Below are positions 63,458-64,000 of a stretch of 64,000 nucleotides of DNA, piece after piece. The position numbers were made by a program, and so were the translations under genes. The stretch is from JACDAN01 sp963802375 (lineage in GTDB: Bacteria > Actinomycetota > Thermoleophilia > Gaiellales > Gaiellaceae). Numbering within the stretch: position 1 is the first letter of the stretch; every line of letters begins with the position of its first letter. The notes below the pieces were generated by a model. That model worked only from the letters and a program-made list of their open reading frames with translations, did not search any database and was not told the DNA's origin. The stretch spans positions 372,001 to 436,000 of the forward strand of contig CAWDIJ010000010.1 of NCBI GenBank assembly GCA_963802375.1, read 5' to 3'.

Positions 63458-64000
63458 TTAGCGCTCCGGTTCCTCGACCAGCCGGAGTCCGAGCTCCGTG
63501 AGCTGCTCCTCGGGGACGGGTGCCGGTGCGCCGCTCATGGGATCGACGCCGGCCTGGTTCTTCGGGAACGCGACCGTGTCGCGAATGACCGGCTCGTCGA
63601 GGAGCGCCATCGTCAGCCGGTCGATGCCCGAGGCGATGCCGCCGTGCGGCGGCGCGCCCATCGCGAGCGCATCCAGAAGGAAGCCGAACTTCGACCGCTG
63701 GTCTTCGGGCGAGATGCCGAGGAAGTCGAACATGCGCGACTGGAGCTCGGGCTCGTGGATCCTGATCGACCCGCCGGCCAGCTCGATCCCGTTGCCGACG
63801 AGGTCGTACGCGACGGCGCTCGCCGCGCCGGGATCGGACTCGAGCAGCGGGAGGCTGTCGTCGGTTGGACGGGTGAACGGGTGGTGCTGCGCCGTCCACC
63901 GCTCCTCGTCCTCGTTCCACTCGAGGAGTGGCATCGGCGTGATCCAGAGGAACTTCCAGGCGTCGCGGTCGATGAGGTCGAGCTCGCGGCCGAGATGGAG
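63458..64000 (-). CDS. aspS: Aspartyl-tRNA synthetase, C-terminal part (partial)
   Basis: The last 180 codons are inside the window; the gene continues past base 64000. Class II motif 3 and surrounding: GGIASGIDRLTMALLDEPVI (ATP-binding Arg), RDTVAFPKNQAGVDPMSGAP, and NGIELAGGSIRIHEPELQSR upstream (motif 2-side glycine block); the bacterial-type insertion ends at RWTAQHHPFTRPTDDSLPLL. Both tRNA-Asp and possibly tRNA-Asn could be charged. TAA at 63458-63460. Confidence 0.97.
   Translation of the reverse strand, partial: LHLGRELDLIDRDAWKFLWITPMPLLEWNEDEERWTAQHHPFTRPTDDSLPLLESDPGAASAVAYDLVGNGIELAGGSIRIHEPELQSRMFDFLGISPEDQRSKFGFLLDALAMGAPPHGGIASGIDRLTMALLDEPVIRDTVAFPKNQAGVDPMSGAPAPVPEEQLTELGLRLVEEPER

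Overview
The window is about 64 kb of very GC-rich, gene-dense chromosome. Gene families, GTG/TTG starts, ATGA/GTGA gene overlaps and local synteny point to an actinobacterium. The tlyA-nadK-recN-steA-mctB-pyrG order matches mycobacteria. The aroKB fusion, short paralogous MltG and YkuD proteins and general flavour suggest a deep lineage such as Thermoleophilia (Gaiellales/Solirubrobacterales); that placement is inference. No phage, IS element, CRISPR array, tRNA or rRNA was seen.

Layout. 1-5.2 kb: small enzymes, a LexA-controlled catalytically dead Y-family polymerase (ImuB-like) with a small partner, ComB and a zinc-finger rhomboid protease. 5.2-5.8 kb: very short reading frames with strong ribosome-binding sites. 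6.5-12.6 kb: pyruvate phosphate dikinase and, further on, its regulator PpsR, with a frameshifted S51 peptidase, a Tat-exported TIM-barrel protein and a GNAT enzyme between them. 12.6-18.4 kb: HtrA protease, glycyl-tRNA synthetase (two subunits), RecO and glutaredoxin. 18.4-21.7 kb: three tandem L,D-transpeptidases, the third broken. 21.7-24.7 kb: an ECF sigma factor with a possible membrane partner and a heavily frameshifted O-antigen-ligase/TPR gene. 24.9-31.2 kb: sugar-nucleotide epimerase, MutM, nucleoside salvage (pyrimidine phosphorylase, DeoB) and alanine dehydrogenase. 31.2-35.1 kb: broken aldo/keto reductase, DUF3866, M20 peptidase and a secreted protein with 33 consecutive prolines. 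35.1-45 kb: PyrG, a GT2-MraY-like fusion, MctB/SteB, SteA, RecN (frameshifted), NadK, TlyA and a second MltG. 45-52 kb: prenyl synthase, XseB, NusB, biotin carboxylase, a degenerate carboxyltransferase fused to BCCP, EF-P, PepQ and AroQ. 52-60 kb: shikimate operon (AroKB, AroC, AroE) running into MltG-RuvX-AlaS. 60-64 kb: SigB-type sigma factor with an RsbW-like partner, MnmA, a probable 6S RNA, an RlpA-like protein and the end of AspS.

Non-coding signals stand out. (i) At least fifteen genes have a TANNNT -10 box exactly 6 or 7 nt before the start codon, so leaderless transcription looks normal here, and several divergent pairs share or overlap their -10 boxes. (ii) A ~140-bp structured repeat occurs three times, in intergenic gaps, with a compensatory base change in one hairpin. 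(iii) A second inverted-repeat family runs from gene stop codon to gene stop codon. (iv) The aspS-mnmA interval encodes a rod-like RNA with 6S architecture. (v) Two tandem LexA boxes cover the imuB promoter. Five genes carry small indels in G/C-rich tracts; these may be assembly errors or real decay, and the sequence alone cannot decide.
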